Of a DNA stretch of 48,542 bases, positions 24,227 to 33,218 are shown piece after piece. Within the stretch, counting starts at the first letter, position 1, and each line of letters opens with the position of its first letter. The notes under the pieces were generated by a model, which ran no database searches, had not been told where the DNA came from, and worked only from the letters and a program-made list of their open reading frames with translations. A program made the translations under genes and the position numbers. The stretch lies in contig JAOUBJ010000022.1 of NCBI GenBank assembly GCA_029860345.1, positions 1-48,542 of the forward strand. Direction: 5' to 3'. This DNA comes from Candidatus Zixiibacteriota bacterium (GTDB lineage Bacteria > Zixibacteria > MSB-5A5 > GN15 > FEB-12).

Positions 24227-26566
24227 ATGGTTTCGACAGGTCTGAAATACACGTGGCTACTCAGTATGTTTCTGGTCATCGCCATGCCCGGGGCCGTGCT
24301 TCAAGCTCAAGATCAGACAATCGGATTATTCGTATATGATTCTGCGGCTTACGAGGGCTATACGTTTTGGTCGCCGCAGCGTAACGTGAACACATTCCTC
24401 ATCGACATGTATGGACGCATGGTGCATACCTGGGCCTCTGAGCATCCCCCCGGGAATGGCGTCTACCTCCTGGAAGATGGCAGTATTCTCCGGCCCGGCC
24501 GGGTGTTGGCCGACGGCAGCAGGGTCATTCAGAGGATAACCTGGGAGGGGACACTCGTCTGGGAACTTCCTTTCACCGATTCTCTGTACAGTCAACATCA
24601 CGACATCGCACCGATGCCCAACGGCAACGTGTTGATCCTGGCTTGGGAGTACAAGACGATGGAGGAGGCCATTGCGGCCGGGCGCGACCCCGCCCTGTTG
24701 ACCGAAAGCGAACTGTGGCCCGAGCATCTGGTCGAGATAGAGCCGGTCGGCTTGAACGGTGGTAACATCGTTTGGGAGTGGCATCTCTGGGATCATGTTA
24801 TACAGGATTTGGACTCGACCAAGGGTAACTACGGAGTCGTAGCCGAGCATCCGGAACTGATCGATCTGAACTTTGCCTTAAATGGCAACGCCGACTGGAT
24901 TCATGCCAACGCCATAGACTATAATGCCGAGTTAGACCAGATTCTGATATGCAGTCGCAGTTTTTCGGAGTACTGGATAATCGATCACAGCACTACTTCG
25001 GCTGAGGCTGCCGGTCACACCGGTGGCTACAGCGCTATGGGTGGGGACATACTATACCGTTGGGGTAACCCCCAGACCTATCGGGCCGGATCGGATTCGG
25101 ATCAGGTTCTGTTTGTCCCGCACAACGCTCAATGGGTCCCTCCGGGTTCGCCGGGTGAGGGAAACATATTGGTCTTCAACAACGGTGGTGACCGCCTCTA
25201 TTCCTCGGCCGATGAGATTGAAACTACCGTGGACGGAAACGGACTTTACCCGCAACCGGACTCCGGTATTGCCCACGGCCCGGCTGAAATGTTCTGGTCC
25301 TACGTAGCCGATCCTCCGGAGGAGTTCCACTCGGCTTTTCTCTCCGGTGTCGAACGAATGCCCAACGGCAATACCCTGATCTGCTCCGGTCGTCCTGGCA
25401 TCTTGTTTGAGGTCACGGCCGACAGTGATGTCGTGTGGCAATATGTCAACCCGGTGGACAAAAACGGCCCACAACCGCAGGGTAACATCCTCACTCAAAA
25501 CCAGGTGTTTCGCTGCAGCCGATTCGCTCCGGACTATCCGGGTCTGCACGGTCGTGACCTGACAGCGGGCGCCGCTTTGGAAATCTATCCAATTACCATA
25601 TCGGGGACGGCCCACAAACCCCAGCTGCCGACTGTGTGGGATTCAGTAGTAATCACGACAACGCTGACCGCCGACTCCGGCCTATTGGCCGCACAACTGT
25701 ACATCGATACCGGCGACGGCTACAACGTGCAAACTCTGTTTGACGACGGCAACCATCATGACGGGCTGGCCGGTGATGATCTGTTCGGCGCCGTCTTGCC
25801 ACCGCTCCCGGAGGGTCTCAGGGTACGCTATTACGTTAACGCTTTGGACGGTGCCGGTCTACTCACCAACGATCCCTCCAACCCGCCCGCGACTGTGTTC
25901 TCTTACCAGGTCGGTTATCGCTCACCCTATATTTTCATAAACGAATTCATCACCAACAACGCCACTTGTTGTCCCGACGAGCATGACGACTATGATGACT
26001 TTATAGAGTTGTACAACTCAGAACATCAGGATGTAAACCTGACCGGGTTCTATCTCACCGATGACAAGTCCAGCCCGGTAAAGTTCCTGATTGGTGACAC
26101 GACGATAGCTGCCGGTGGTTTTGTTACTTTCTGGGCCGACAACCAGCCCGGGCAGGGGATTACTCACACCAATTTCACACTGGAGTTTATCGGCGGCGAG
26201 ATCGGGCTGTACGACACTGATTCACACCGCAACGATCCGGTCGACACGACAACATACGGCCCCCAGGAGACCGATGAGTCCTACGGCCGACTGCCCGACG
26301 GAGGAGTCAACTGGACCAGGTTCCTGGTTCCCACGCCCGATACGGCCAACATTGGATTCCTGTGCGGCGATGTGAACGGTAGTGTAGAGCCGCCCGACAT
26401 TTCTGATCTGGTCTATTTGGTCGATTATATGTTTCTGGGTGGGCCGCCGCCGCCCATGGCCCAGGCGGCCGACATGGACGCAAGTGGTGGACCGCTGGAC
26501 ATTGCCGACCTGGTATACCTGGTCGACTTTATGTTCCAGGGCGGACCGGAACCGATTTGCTTCTAA
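24227..26566 (+). CDS. Secreted arylsulfotransferase-like (ASST) protein, paralogue 3, with lamin-tail-like domain and C-terminal module
   Basis: A 779-residue protein with the same propeller as its two neighbours (QTIGLFVYDSAAYEGYTFWS, HHDIAPMPNGNVLILAWE). HNAQW replaces HDAQW. It is longer because about 120 residues are inserted before the C-terminal module. That insert begins YIFINEFITNNATCC and includes DFIELYNSEHQDVNLTGFYL and PVKFLIGDTTIAAGGFVTFW, the pattern of bacterial lamin-tail domains (LTD), which are often found on surface nucleases and adhesins. The module has 67 residues and ends ICF. The Met at 24227 starts a clear signal peptide. The earlier in-frame TTG at 24140 gives a basic, unlikely N-terminus. 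The activity is not established. Confidence 0.85.
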   Translation: MVSTGLKYTWLLSMFLVIAMPGAVLQAQDQTIGLFVYDSAAYEGYTFWSPQRNVNTFLIDMYGRMVHTWASEHPPGNGVYLLEDGSILRPGRVLADGSRVIQRITWEGTLVWELPFTDSLYSQHHDIAPMPNGNVLILAWEYKTMEEAIAAGRDPALLTESELWPEHLVEIEPVGLNGGNIVWEWHLWDHVIQDLDSTKGNYGVVAEHPELIDLNFALNGNADWIHANAIDYNAELDQILICSRSFSEYWIIDHSTTSAEAAGHTGGYSAMGGDILYRWGNPQTYRAGSDSDQVLFVPHNAQWVPPGSPGEGNILVFNNGGDRLYSSADEIETTVDGNGLYPQPDSGIAHGPAEMFWSYVADPPEEFHSAFLSGVERMPNGNTLICSGRPGILFEVTADSDVVWQYVNPVDKNGPQPQGNILTQNQVFRCSRFAPDYPGLHGRDLTAGAALEIYPITISGTAHKPQLPTVWDSVVITTTLTADSGLLAAQLYIDTGDGYNVQTLFDDGNHHDGLAGDDLFGAVLPPLPEGLRVRYYVNALDGAGLLTNDPSNPPATVFSYQVGYRSPYIFINEFITNNATCCPDEHDDYDDFIELYNSEHQDVNLTGFYLTDDKSSPVKFLIGDTTIAAGGFVTFWADNQPGQGITHTNFTLEFIGGEIGLYDTDSHRNDPVDTTTYGPQETDESYGRLPDGGVNWTRFLVPTPDTANIGFLCGDVNGSVEPPDISDLVYLVDYMFLGGPPPPMAQAADMDASGGPLDIADLVYLVDFMFQGGPEPICF

Positions 26567-26600
26567 CACCGCCGGTCAACCACTCCAAAAACGCCCTCGT

Positions 26601-27827
26601 TCACTTCTGATGGCACTGGATGCATAGATTCATAGTCGGATCGAGGGGCAGGTGTTTTTCATAGTCCGCGCCGTGCAACTGGTGGCAACTCAGGCAGGTC
26701 ATCGCTTGCCCCGTCCGTCGATCTATGGCTTCGGCGCCGATCGGGTGAGCCGACTGGTGGGCGCCGGAATGGCACGACTTGCACAAGTCGACATCCAGAC
26801 TCTTCAACAATAATGAGTTCTCGGAGCCGTGCGGCTGATGGCAGGCGGAACAGGCCTGTGCCTCGTGGGTGATATACTGATCTTTCGGTTTGTCAAACTC
26901 CGGTTTCTGGAAATGACAACTCATGCAAAGATCGACTTGCTTGGCAGCCAGCAGAGCGTCTCCGTTGGCAGCGTGTGGGTTGTGGCAATTGAGGCATGAG
27001 AGTTCGTCATCCAGATTGTGATGATAACTTTCGGCCTTATCATTGCCCATCTGTCCGTGACAACCGGCGCAGAGGTCCCTCACCGGGCTCCTGATGGCGA
27101 ACGCCGCCGTGGCATTGGATGCATGGCACGCCTGGCAGTTACCCTCGGCGAATGGGGCATGCCGGTTGGCCCTCAACAAGCCGGGCATAGATGAAGCATG
27201 TGGATCGTGGCAGGCGACACAATTGGATGAGGCGATTCCTTCCGACTCATGTTTGGCCGTAAAACTCTGGTCGACGGCGTGACAACCCAGACACAGTTGG
27301 GGCGCCGCACTGGTCAGCAAGCGGCCGTTGTCGGAACCATGGGGTGCATGGCATGCGGAACAGCCGTCCGACTTCAGAGGTGCGTGAACAACCGCCGCCT
27401 CGCTCCAGGCCGTGGCCGATTGGTGACAGGACTCGCAAAGAGCGGACCTGGCGCGGTGCAACTGGGAAGGGAAAGATGAGGCGTGCGGGTCATGGCAGTC
27501 CAGGCAGGAACCGGTTTTGGCCGGCGGATGAATCGAATGTTTCTCAATATCGGCGCCGACATCCTCATGACAAGATAGACACAATTCAACAGCATCGTCG
27601 GCCAACAGGGTCGCATGGCGCGAGGCGTGCGGGTTGTGACACGCAGAACACCGGCCGGATGAATAGGCCGTGTGAACATGCTCACCGGCTGCCAATTCCT
27701 CCATGTCGGCATGACACTGGTAGCAAACATCGGGTTGGTCGACAGTGACATTCAGAACTTGAGCCACTGCCGCGCCTGCCATGAATGTTGTCAAGAAAAG
27801 GGTCAATATCCAGCTGCAGGTTTTCAT
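26601..27827 (-). CDS. 16-heme c-type cytochrome of the paired-CXXCH class
   Basis: A 408-residue exported cytochrome with a signal peptide MKTCSWILTLFLTTFMAGAAVAQ. I count 16 CXXCH motifs, from CYQCH to the final CIQCH, arranged as eight repeats in which one motif is followed by PHAS or PHGS and the next by a short helix. This is the doubled-CXXCH pattern. Many extra His residues (HTAYSSGRCSACH, VHAPLKSDGCSACH) can supply distal ligands. It has no membrane anchor, so it is periplasmic or passed to the outer surface. Its ATG overlaps the stop of the 26-heme gene as ATGA, so translation is coupled and both products are probably made in similar amounts. Confidence 0.95.
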   Translation of the reverse strand: MKTCSWILTLFLTTFMAGAAVAQVLNVTVDQPDVCYQCHADMEELAAGEHVHTAYSSGRCSACHNPHASRHATLLADDAVELCLSCHEDVGADIEKHSIHPPAKTGSCLDCHDPHASSFPSQLHRARSALCESCHQSATAWSEAAVVHAPLKSDGCSACHAPHGSDNGRLLTSAAPQLCLGCHAVDQSFTAKHESEGIASSNCVACHDPHASSMPGLLRANRHAPFAEGNCQACHASNATAAFAIRSPVRDLCAGCHGQMGNDKAESYHHNLDDELSCLNCHNPHAANGDALLAAKQVDLCMSCHFQKPEFDKPKDQYITHEAQACSACHQPHGSENSLLLKSLDVDLCKSCHSGAHQSAHPIGAEAIDRRTGQAMTCLSCHQLHGADYEKHLPLDPTMNLCIQCHQK

Positions 27828-29836
27828 TGTTCGTCCTCCTCGGCAGAAGGTGCTTCATGGCAGATAGTACACTCACCTTCGGCAAACGGGCTGTGCGAGT
27901 TGCGTTGCATCATGCCCTCATCCGGCGACGAATGGGCGTCGTGACACATTCGGCAGTCGAGTTTATCGCCCGTCAGACCCAGGTGTTTGGTTGTGAAATC
28001 GGATGTCTCGCCGTCGTGACAAGTCAAACAGAGATCGGCCACCGGTTGCAGCATGAGTCCTTCCTGGACGCTGTGGTGCGGTTGATGGCACTCCAGACAA
28101 TCGCCTTCAGCCGCCGGTGGATGGGCTGTTTCAGATTCCAGTCGCTCTGCCAGCGTTTCATGACAGGTCAGGCAGAGTCGCTGGGGGCGATCGAGCAAAA
28201 AGGCCTCAATCTTGCTGCCATGCGGCTGGTGGCATTCTGTGCACTGTCCTCTCATAACCGGTTCGTGCGCGGATACCATGCCGGCGGCATCGGTTGCATA
28301 ATCGTCATGGCAACCTGAGCAGACCTCACTTTGCTTTTCGACCAGCAGGTTCAGGTGGTTGGAAGAGTGTGGTTGGTGGCAGACATCGCACGCTCCCTCC
28401 TCGTAGGGTGCATGAAGAGCGTCGCCATTGGCCTCGGCCATGGCCGACTGGTGGCACTCGAGGCACAACCCGTTGCGGTCATCCAGTAAGAGCGAGGGAC
28501 CGGCCGAGGCGTGCGGCGCGTGGCAACTATTACATTGTCCAATCTTTATCGGCGCATGAACACTCTTGTGGGTCAGCCAGGATTGCGGATCGTCGTGACA
28601 ATCGAGACAGAGTTCGAAGCGATTCTTCACGGTGAGCGCGCCGTGATCCGACCCGTGCGGCGAATGGCAGTCGGTACAGGAGCCACCCTCAAAAGGTGGA
28701 TGTACATTGTCGAGTTCCTGCTCGTGTCTCTGTTGCTCGTGACAGCCCAGGCACCCTTCGGAGACGTCCCCGGCAATCAAGCCCTCGCTGTTGCCATGAG
28801 CGACATGGCAAAGCGTGCAGTCCTCCCCGGCCGGCTGGTGGCGTGAACTCTTGACCAATTCCAGCGAGACATCGTCATGGCATTCGACACACAGTTGACG
28901 CGGCTTTTTCGATACCAGGGCGGCCCTCCCTGAGCCGTGAGGATTGTGGCAGGAAAGACACTCACCACCCTCGACCGGTGCATGGACCCCCTCCGGCGCG
29001 ACATCTGCCATATCATGACAAGATTCGCAAAGAACCTCGGCCTCGTCAATCAGTCCCCACGGCTGGGCGGCATCCGGCGACTTGTGGCAGGCTTCGCAGT
29101 CCCCGCCCACGACCGGATCGTGAATGCTGTGGGTAAGTAATTTGTCGGTATCAGAACTGTGCGGTGTGTGGCACTGGCTGCAGTCTGAGTCGGCCACCGG
29201 ATAGCCTGAGTGAGCCTTAAGGAATGAGCCGGACGAAGCGTCATGGCAGCTCTTACAAAGTCCTTCATGAGGCTGGTTTAACAGGTACGCATGATCGGCG
29301 CCGTGGATTTCGTGACATGAGGAGCAACCGTCCTCCATGGGGGCGTGCCTGTGTTGTCGTTCAAATTGTTCACGCCCATGACACCCCAAACAAGTCTCAA
29401 TTGCCGGTCGGTCAAGCAGGTTCGGGTGCGAAGCGGCGTGGGGATCATGACAATCCAGACATGCCCCTTTGGCCACCGGCGTATGAACGTGCGACCGCTC
29501 AGCGCCTATCTGATCGGATTCGTGACAACCCAGACACAGGGCCGAACCATCCCGTTTGAGGCGCAGGATACCTATCTTACCGTGTGGTTTGTGACACGAG
29601 AGGCATTCGTTGTCGGCAAACGGTTTGTGTTTGACCGAGCCTTCGAAATCATTGGATGGATGGCACTGGAGACAGTCACCCTTTTTGGCAAATCGTTGGC
29701 CCTTCTTGACCTGACCCCAACTGTGAGGTGTGGCCGCCAGTAAGGCAAAGACCAGAGCAAGAACCATGCTTGGAAGGATGCTCGTTCGTAAGACAACTCT
29801 CGGTCTAAAACGGTTATATGAATTGTAATCGTTCAT
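27824..29836 (-). CDS. 26-heme c-type cytochrome of the paired-CXXCH class
   Basis: A 670-residue exported cytochrome with 26 CXXCH motifs, from CLQCH after the signal peptide to CTICH near the C-terminus. That is about one heme per 25 residues. Thirteen paired modules follow the pattern H.P...G.C..CH.PH.S....L......LC..CH. The N-terminal SMVLALVFALLAATPHSWGQ is the signal peptide. This density gives a heme chain long enough to cross the periplasm or extend from the cell surface, so a long-range wire role is likely (inference). The gene lies 25 bases after the parvulin gene and overlaps the 16-heme gene by four bases. The start ATG lacks a strong ribosome site. Confidence 0.95.
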   Translation of the reverse strand: MNDYNSYNRFRPRVVLRTSILPSMVLALVFALLAATPHSWGQVKKGQRFAKKGDCLQCHPSNDFEGSVKHKPFADNECLSCHKPHGKIGILRLKRDGSALCLGCHESDQIGAERSHVHTPVAKGACLDCHDPHAASHPNLLDRPAIETCLGCHGREQFERQHRHAPMEDGCSSCHEIHGADHAYLLNQPHEGLCKSCHDASSGSFLKAHSGYPVADSDCSQCHTPHSSDTDKLLTHSIHDPVVGGDCEACHKSPDAAQPWGLIDEAEVLCESCHDMADVAPEGVHAPVEGGECLSCHNPHGSGRAALVSKKPRQLCVECHDDVSLELVKSSRHQPAGEDCTLCHVAHGNSEGLIAGDVSEGCLGCHEQQRHEQELDNVHPPFEGGSCTDCHSPHGSDHGALTVKNRFELCLDCHDDPQSWLTHKSVHAPIKIGQCNSCHAPHASAGPSLLLDDRNGLCLECHQSAMAEANGDALHAPYEEGACDVCHQPHSSNHLNLLVEKQSEVCSGCHDDYATDAAGMVSAHEPVMRGQCTECHQPHGSKIEAFLLDRPQRLCLTCHETLAERLESETAHPPAAEGDCLECHQPHHSVQEGLMLQPVADLCLTCHDGETSDFTTKHLGLTGDKLDCRMCHDAHSSPDEGMMQRNSHSPFAEGECTICHEAPSAEEDEQ

Positions 29837-29861
29837 AGTTGTATCAACAACACTCTACAGG

Positions 29862-31556
29862 TCAATTGTCTTCGCCGAAATATGCGGCTATGGCCGCTTC
29901 GTCGTATACTATCTCGGAGGCATCTTTGAGTGACGCCAGCAAGTTGTCGAGCAATTCATTGAATTTGCGCTGAAACATCACTTCACGAATCTGACCGTCG
30001 ACGTCGTCCATACTCTTGACTTCTCCGTCGCGGCGTCCGATGAGTTTGAAAATGACCCAGCCCTCGGCCAAAGCGAAAGGTTCACTGGTTTGTCCCAGAC
30101 TCAAAAGCTCTAAGGCCTCGGAGACAGGACGCGGAAATGTCTTGAGACTCAGCCATTGGTTTTCGTCGTGATCGTCCCCATCCTTGCGTCCCAGCCGGGA
30201 GGCGACATAATCGAAATCGGCGCCGTCAGACAAAAAACCAGCTCCCTTTTCGGCATCGGCTCGATCCTTTAGTTGAAGTACGGCCAGCCGGACTTCGCCC
30301 GGTTCGCGGAATTCTTCGAGATGTTGATCGTAGTAGTCCTTAAACTCCTCACGATTGAAAACCATCTGTTCAACGATGTTCTCATTGAGGTATATCTGCA
30401 CCAGCAGGCTGTCACGCAACGTCGCGATATGTTGGAGTATGGAAGGCCGGTCCGGAAAACCCCGCTCGACGGCGGCAGCCATCAAGCGCGACTGGTGAAT
30501 GGATGCTTCCAGCGCCGTGGCGAGTATCTCTGAAAACGTCTGGTCGCCTGAGTTCATGGCGGCATGGGATATCTCACGTCGCAGGGCTTGCTCCGAGATA
30601 ACTTCGTTTAAGGCGACGCGAACCACACTACGCTCCGAACCGCGCAGAAAATCGCCGAGAAAGACTTTGGATGAGTCGGCTTGTATCCGGGCAAGTGCAC
30701 CGGTATCCACAACCTGGGGGTAGTGTCCGGCCAGGCTGTCCAGAAACTGATTCCAGGCCGACGCTTTGCGTGCATTGGTGAGAACCGTCTTGATTTCCTT
30801 CTCAAAGTAAGCTCTTTCGGCAGGGTCGGCCTCGCTGCGCTGCTCCACTCGGAGAAACATGAAAGCATCACGGAACCTAAAGACCTCCGAGAACTCTCCG
30901 GCGGCCAGGTCGAGGGCCGCTTCGCGCACTTCCATAACCACATCTTTCCAGTGTTTCAGGTTGTGCAATCCCCCTAAGAAACGGCGCGAATCCAGCGAAA
31001 CTTCTCGGGCGATGCTGTCCATCGAGGCGCCCGCTTTGACCTGTGCTAACAGACGTTCGGCCTCGGTGGCCGTGGTGACGCCGATTGTCCGCACCTGCAT
31101 TTTCCAATAGAAGCGTTCAAACTGTTTGGTGATGTCGTCTTCGGACAGCTCAAGAGCGGGCCTAAAAGTTTCTCTCACAAACAGTCGACGAGCCTTCTTG
31201 CGTTGTTCATCACGCAGTCGTTCCACAAAGTCTTCCTCAGCGTCCATCCCCATAGCCTTTGCTTCCTGCATGATCAAACGATCATTGACAAGTTTCTCAA
31301 GCAGCTTTCGGTATTGGAACGACTCTTTCTTTTGGACAGACATGGCGCGGTGAGATGTTACCAGCAACCTGTCCATATCTTCGGAGTCAATCGTATCACC
31401 ATTGACTACGGCCAGGCGCACGGCGCCGGCTCGGGGAGAACTGTAGGCCAGACTACAGGCGGCGAGTATCACAGCAAATAACAGCAGTGTTCTCTCTGCT
31501 ATGCCTGCTCGGCGGTATAGAGTCAATCGTCGTTCAAGGAGTCTGTTTGTGTTCAT
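29862..31556 (-). CDS. Lipoprotein peptidyl-prolyl isomerase/chaperone, SurA/PrsA-like
   Basis: A 564-residue protein with a lipobox ILAAC (Cys34), so it is probably anchored to a membrane on the periplasmic side. A SurA_N-like segment comes first (VRLAVVNGDTIDSEDMDRLL, FQYRKLLEKLVNDRLIMQEA). Two parvulin-like regions follow: one around ASMDSIAREVSLDSRRFLGG, a second around FDYVASRLGRKDGDDHDENQ and WLSLKTFPRPVSEALELLSL. Such isomerases are commonly encoded next to multiheme cytochromes, where they are thought to help folding or export. It overlaps the preceding gene by 23 bases and is followed closely by the 26-heme gene, so it probably serves these cytochromes. Confidence 0.85.
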   Translation of the reverse strand: MNTNRLLERRLTLYRRAGIAERTLLLFAVILAACSLAYSSPRAGAVRLAVVNGDTIDSEDMDRLLVTSHRAMSVQKKESFQYRKLLEKLVNDRLIMQEAKAMGMDAEEDFVERLRDEQRKKARRLFVRETFRPALELSEDDITKQFERFYWKMQVRTIGVTTATEAERLLAQVKAGASMDSIAREVSLDSRRFLGGLHNLKHWKDVVMEVREAALDLAAGEFSEVFRFRDAFMFLRVEQRSEADPAERAYFEKEIKTVLTNARKASAWNQFLDSLAGHYPQVVDTGALARIQADSSKVFLGDFLRGSERSVVRVALNEVISEQALRREISHAAMNSGDQTFSEILATALEASIHQSRLMAAAVERGFPDRPSILQHIATLRDSLLVQIYLNENIVEQMVFNREEFKDYYDQHLEEFREPGEVRLAVLQLKDRADAEKGAGFLSDGADFDYVASRLGRKDGDDHDENQWLSLKTFPRPVSEALELLSLGQTSEPFALAEGWVIFKLIGRRDGEVKSMDDVDGQIREVMFQRKFNELLDNLLASLKDASEIVYDEAAIAAYFGEDN

Positions 31557-32613
31557 TTTCGATTATCCTGGATTGAAAGCGTTTCATGGTATCTTTGAAG
31601 GCGCGGCGAAGCAGCCCGCCCAGTGTGTAACATCGTCCTAATCCAAAGGCCACTTCCGTTTCGGCGCCGTCAAGTTCGGCTGAATGAACGGCCAGTATGC
31701 GTCCGGAAGCGGCATCGATCATCCTGGCGCCAAATCCGAATTCCGGTTTGGAAGATGGTGAGCCGCCCCGCGCCGAGGTGAAACGGTCCACCTGTCCGGT
31801 AATGACAAAGTCCACCTGGAGAGTCTGGTGCAACCTGGCCAGTTGCTGATAGTCGATAGCCCCTACCGGGAATCCCAGGCTGACCGTTTGTTCGTAGGCC
31901 GCGCCCGGCTCAAGCACCGAGAAGCCGCGATCAACCAACTCAGCCAGCATCGAGTTGGCCACGATAAACCCGGCTTGACGATTGTCGGCGATGTTTTCAA
32001 ACGGCAGGACCACTATTCGTGGCGAGGATGAGTCAACGATCACCGCCTCCGGCCACAGAAGCGGTGCATACAATTCGGTCACGGCTTGCGCGACCACTTT
32101 CACGGTCAGGCTGTCGGCATTGCCGATCCGCCCGGTTCCGAAAAGCCCGTAGCCGCCGGCGGTTGCGGCATGACTCACGGCCGAGCAAACAATCATGTCA
32201 TTCGGAGACACCAATCTCAGCGACAGACCAAACTCCGGATTCTCACCGCGGCGGCAAAAATCGACCGAGCCGGTCAACAGCAGATCGGAGCCGGTTTCCT
32301 GCTTGATAATTGCGGCATCAGCCGGAGCGATGCGACCGGCAGAACGGATACGATGCCGTCTGAGAATCGGGCGCAACTGGTGGGAATCGACGACTTCTAT
32401 TTTGAGATTACGTAGGTTGGTATAGATAGCTTCAACAGTCAGGTCGTATGATCGGGTGTCGTCGGTGAAGTTGGCAGGGGAGAGGACCACCGTTTTCAGA
32501 CCGGGTACGGGTATGGGCGTGGTTGATTTCACGGTGTCGGCACGCCCTCCCGAGGCGCAGGCCGGTAGCATCAACAAGGTCAGTATGATTCTTTGTGCAA
32601 CGCTGACTTTCAC
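31534..32613 (-). CDS. CsgG/FlgO-like outer-membrane lipoprotein, two-domain
   Basis: A 359-residue lipoprotein (lipobox LPAC, Cys19 from the GTG start). Two repeated CsgG-type alpha/beta domains are visible. The first has LKTVVLSPANFTDDTRSYDL and GSDLLLTGSVDF, the second has RIVVLPFENIADNRQAGFIV and VDFVITGQVDRF. The GTG at 32613 is chosen because GGAG lies eight bases upstream, five bases after the stop of the previous gene. An in-frame ATG at 32655 would place the lipobox too far from the start. CsgG itself forms the export channel for curli, but relatives also act as plain periplasmic assembly factors. It is in the middle of the cytochrome operon and overlaps the parvulin gene. Confidence 0.7.
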   Translation of the reverse strand: MKVSVAQRIILTLLMLPACASGGRADTVKSTTPIPVPGLKTVVLSPANFTDDTRSYDLTVEAIYTNLRNLKIEVVDSHQLRPILRRHRIRSAGRIAPADAAIIKQETGSDLLLTGSVDFCRRGENPEFGLSLRLVSPNDMIVCSAVSHAATAGGYGLFGTGRIGNADSLTVKVVAQAVTELYAPLLWPEAVIVDSSSPRIVVLPFENIADNRQAGFIVANSMLAELVDRGFSVLEPGAAYEQTVSLGFPVGAIDYQQLARLHQTLQVDFVITGQVDRFTSARGGSPSSKPEFGFGARMIDAASGRILAVHSAELDGAETEVAFGLGRCYTLGGLLRRAFKDTMKRFQSRIIENEHKQTP

Positions 32614-32618
32614 GATAA

Positions 32619-33203
32619 CTACTCCACCAATGTCGAAAGCACTTTCTTCACGCAACGCCGCATGACTTCACTTTGCGACCTTCCTCCGGCGCCGAAGAGC
32701 GAGGCCCAGAAACCACGACCGCTCTCGGTATGAGTGGCCGACCAGACAGTTTCGCCGGTTTCTGTTTCCACCATGCGCACGACCAAAGTGACGACATGTT
32801 CAGGCGCAGATCCACTTCGAGAGGCCGAGGTCTCATTGACCGTACCCAGAAACAAACCCTGCACCCCAAGCGCCTGACCTACCGCTATGATCTGATCTTT
32901 GGTCAAATCGCCGGTGCGCACGGTGGCTTGTTCGTTCAGGACGCGAGTAACTTCGCCCGGCTCGACCACGTCGAAGCTCTCCGACGAGAGAAGTTGTGCG
33001 ATAAAGTATCGGCTGGCCCGTGAGGCGGCGCCGCGCTCGTTGGTCAGGTTTTCAAACGGCACTACCGCCACCCGCTCCACATATCCGAAGTTGTATTCCG
33101 GGTGCAAAAACAAAGTCGGTCGAAGCCCCCCACAGCCGGCCAGTAGCGCCGCCGTCAGCATGACTGACAGCGCGAGTATTCCAGGTATCTTTTTTCTCAG
33201 CAT
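32619..33203 (-). CDS. CsgG-like outer-membrane lipoprotein, single-domain
   Basis: A 194-residue lipoprotein with lipobox LLAGC (Cys24). The domain is a CsgG-type fold: VERVAVVPFENLTNERGAAS, RYFIAQLLSSESFDVVEPGE, IIAVGQALGVQGLFLGTVNE, and a terminal RRCVKKVLSTLVE helix. It is shorter than CsgG (about 260 residues), closer to the LpoB/GNA1162 kind of relative. It is followed five bases on by the two-domain relative, so they were probably made by duplication and may work as one complex. Its place after the beta-barrel gene suggests assembly of, or export through, that barrel. This last point is inference. Confidence 0.75.
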   Translation of the reverse strand: MLRKKIPGILALSVMLTAALLAGCGGLRPTLFLHPEYNFGYVERVAVVPFENLTNERGAASRASRYFIAQLLSSESFDVVEPGEVTRVLNEQATVRTGDLTKDQIIAVGQALGVQGLFLGTVNETSASRSGSAPEHVVTLVVRMVETETGETVWSATHTESGRGFWASLFGAGGRSQSEVMRRCVKKVLSTLVE

Positions 33204-33218
33204 CAGGTTGCTCCTATA

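Noticed and set aside
26601-29836. Plus-strand frames through the cytochrome genes
   Set aside because: They are shadows of the CXXCH repeats, and the minus-strand heme motifs are unambiguous.
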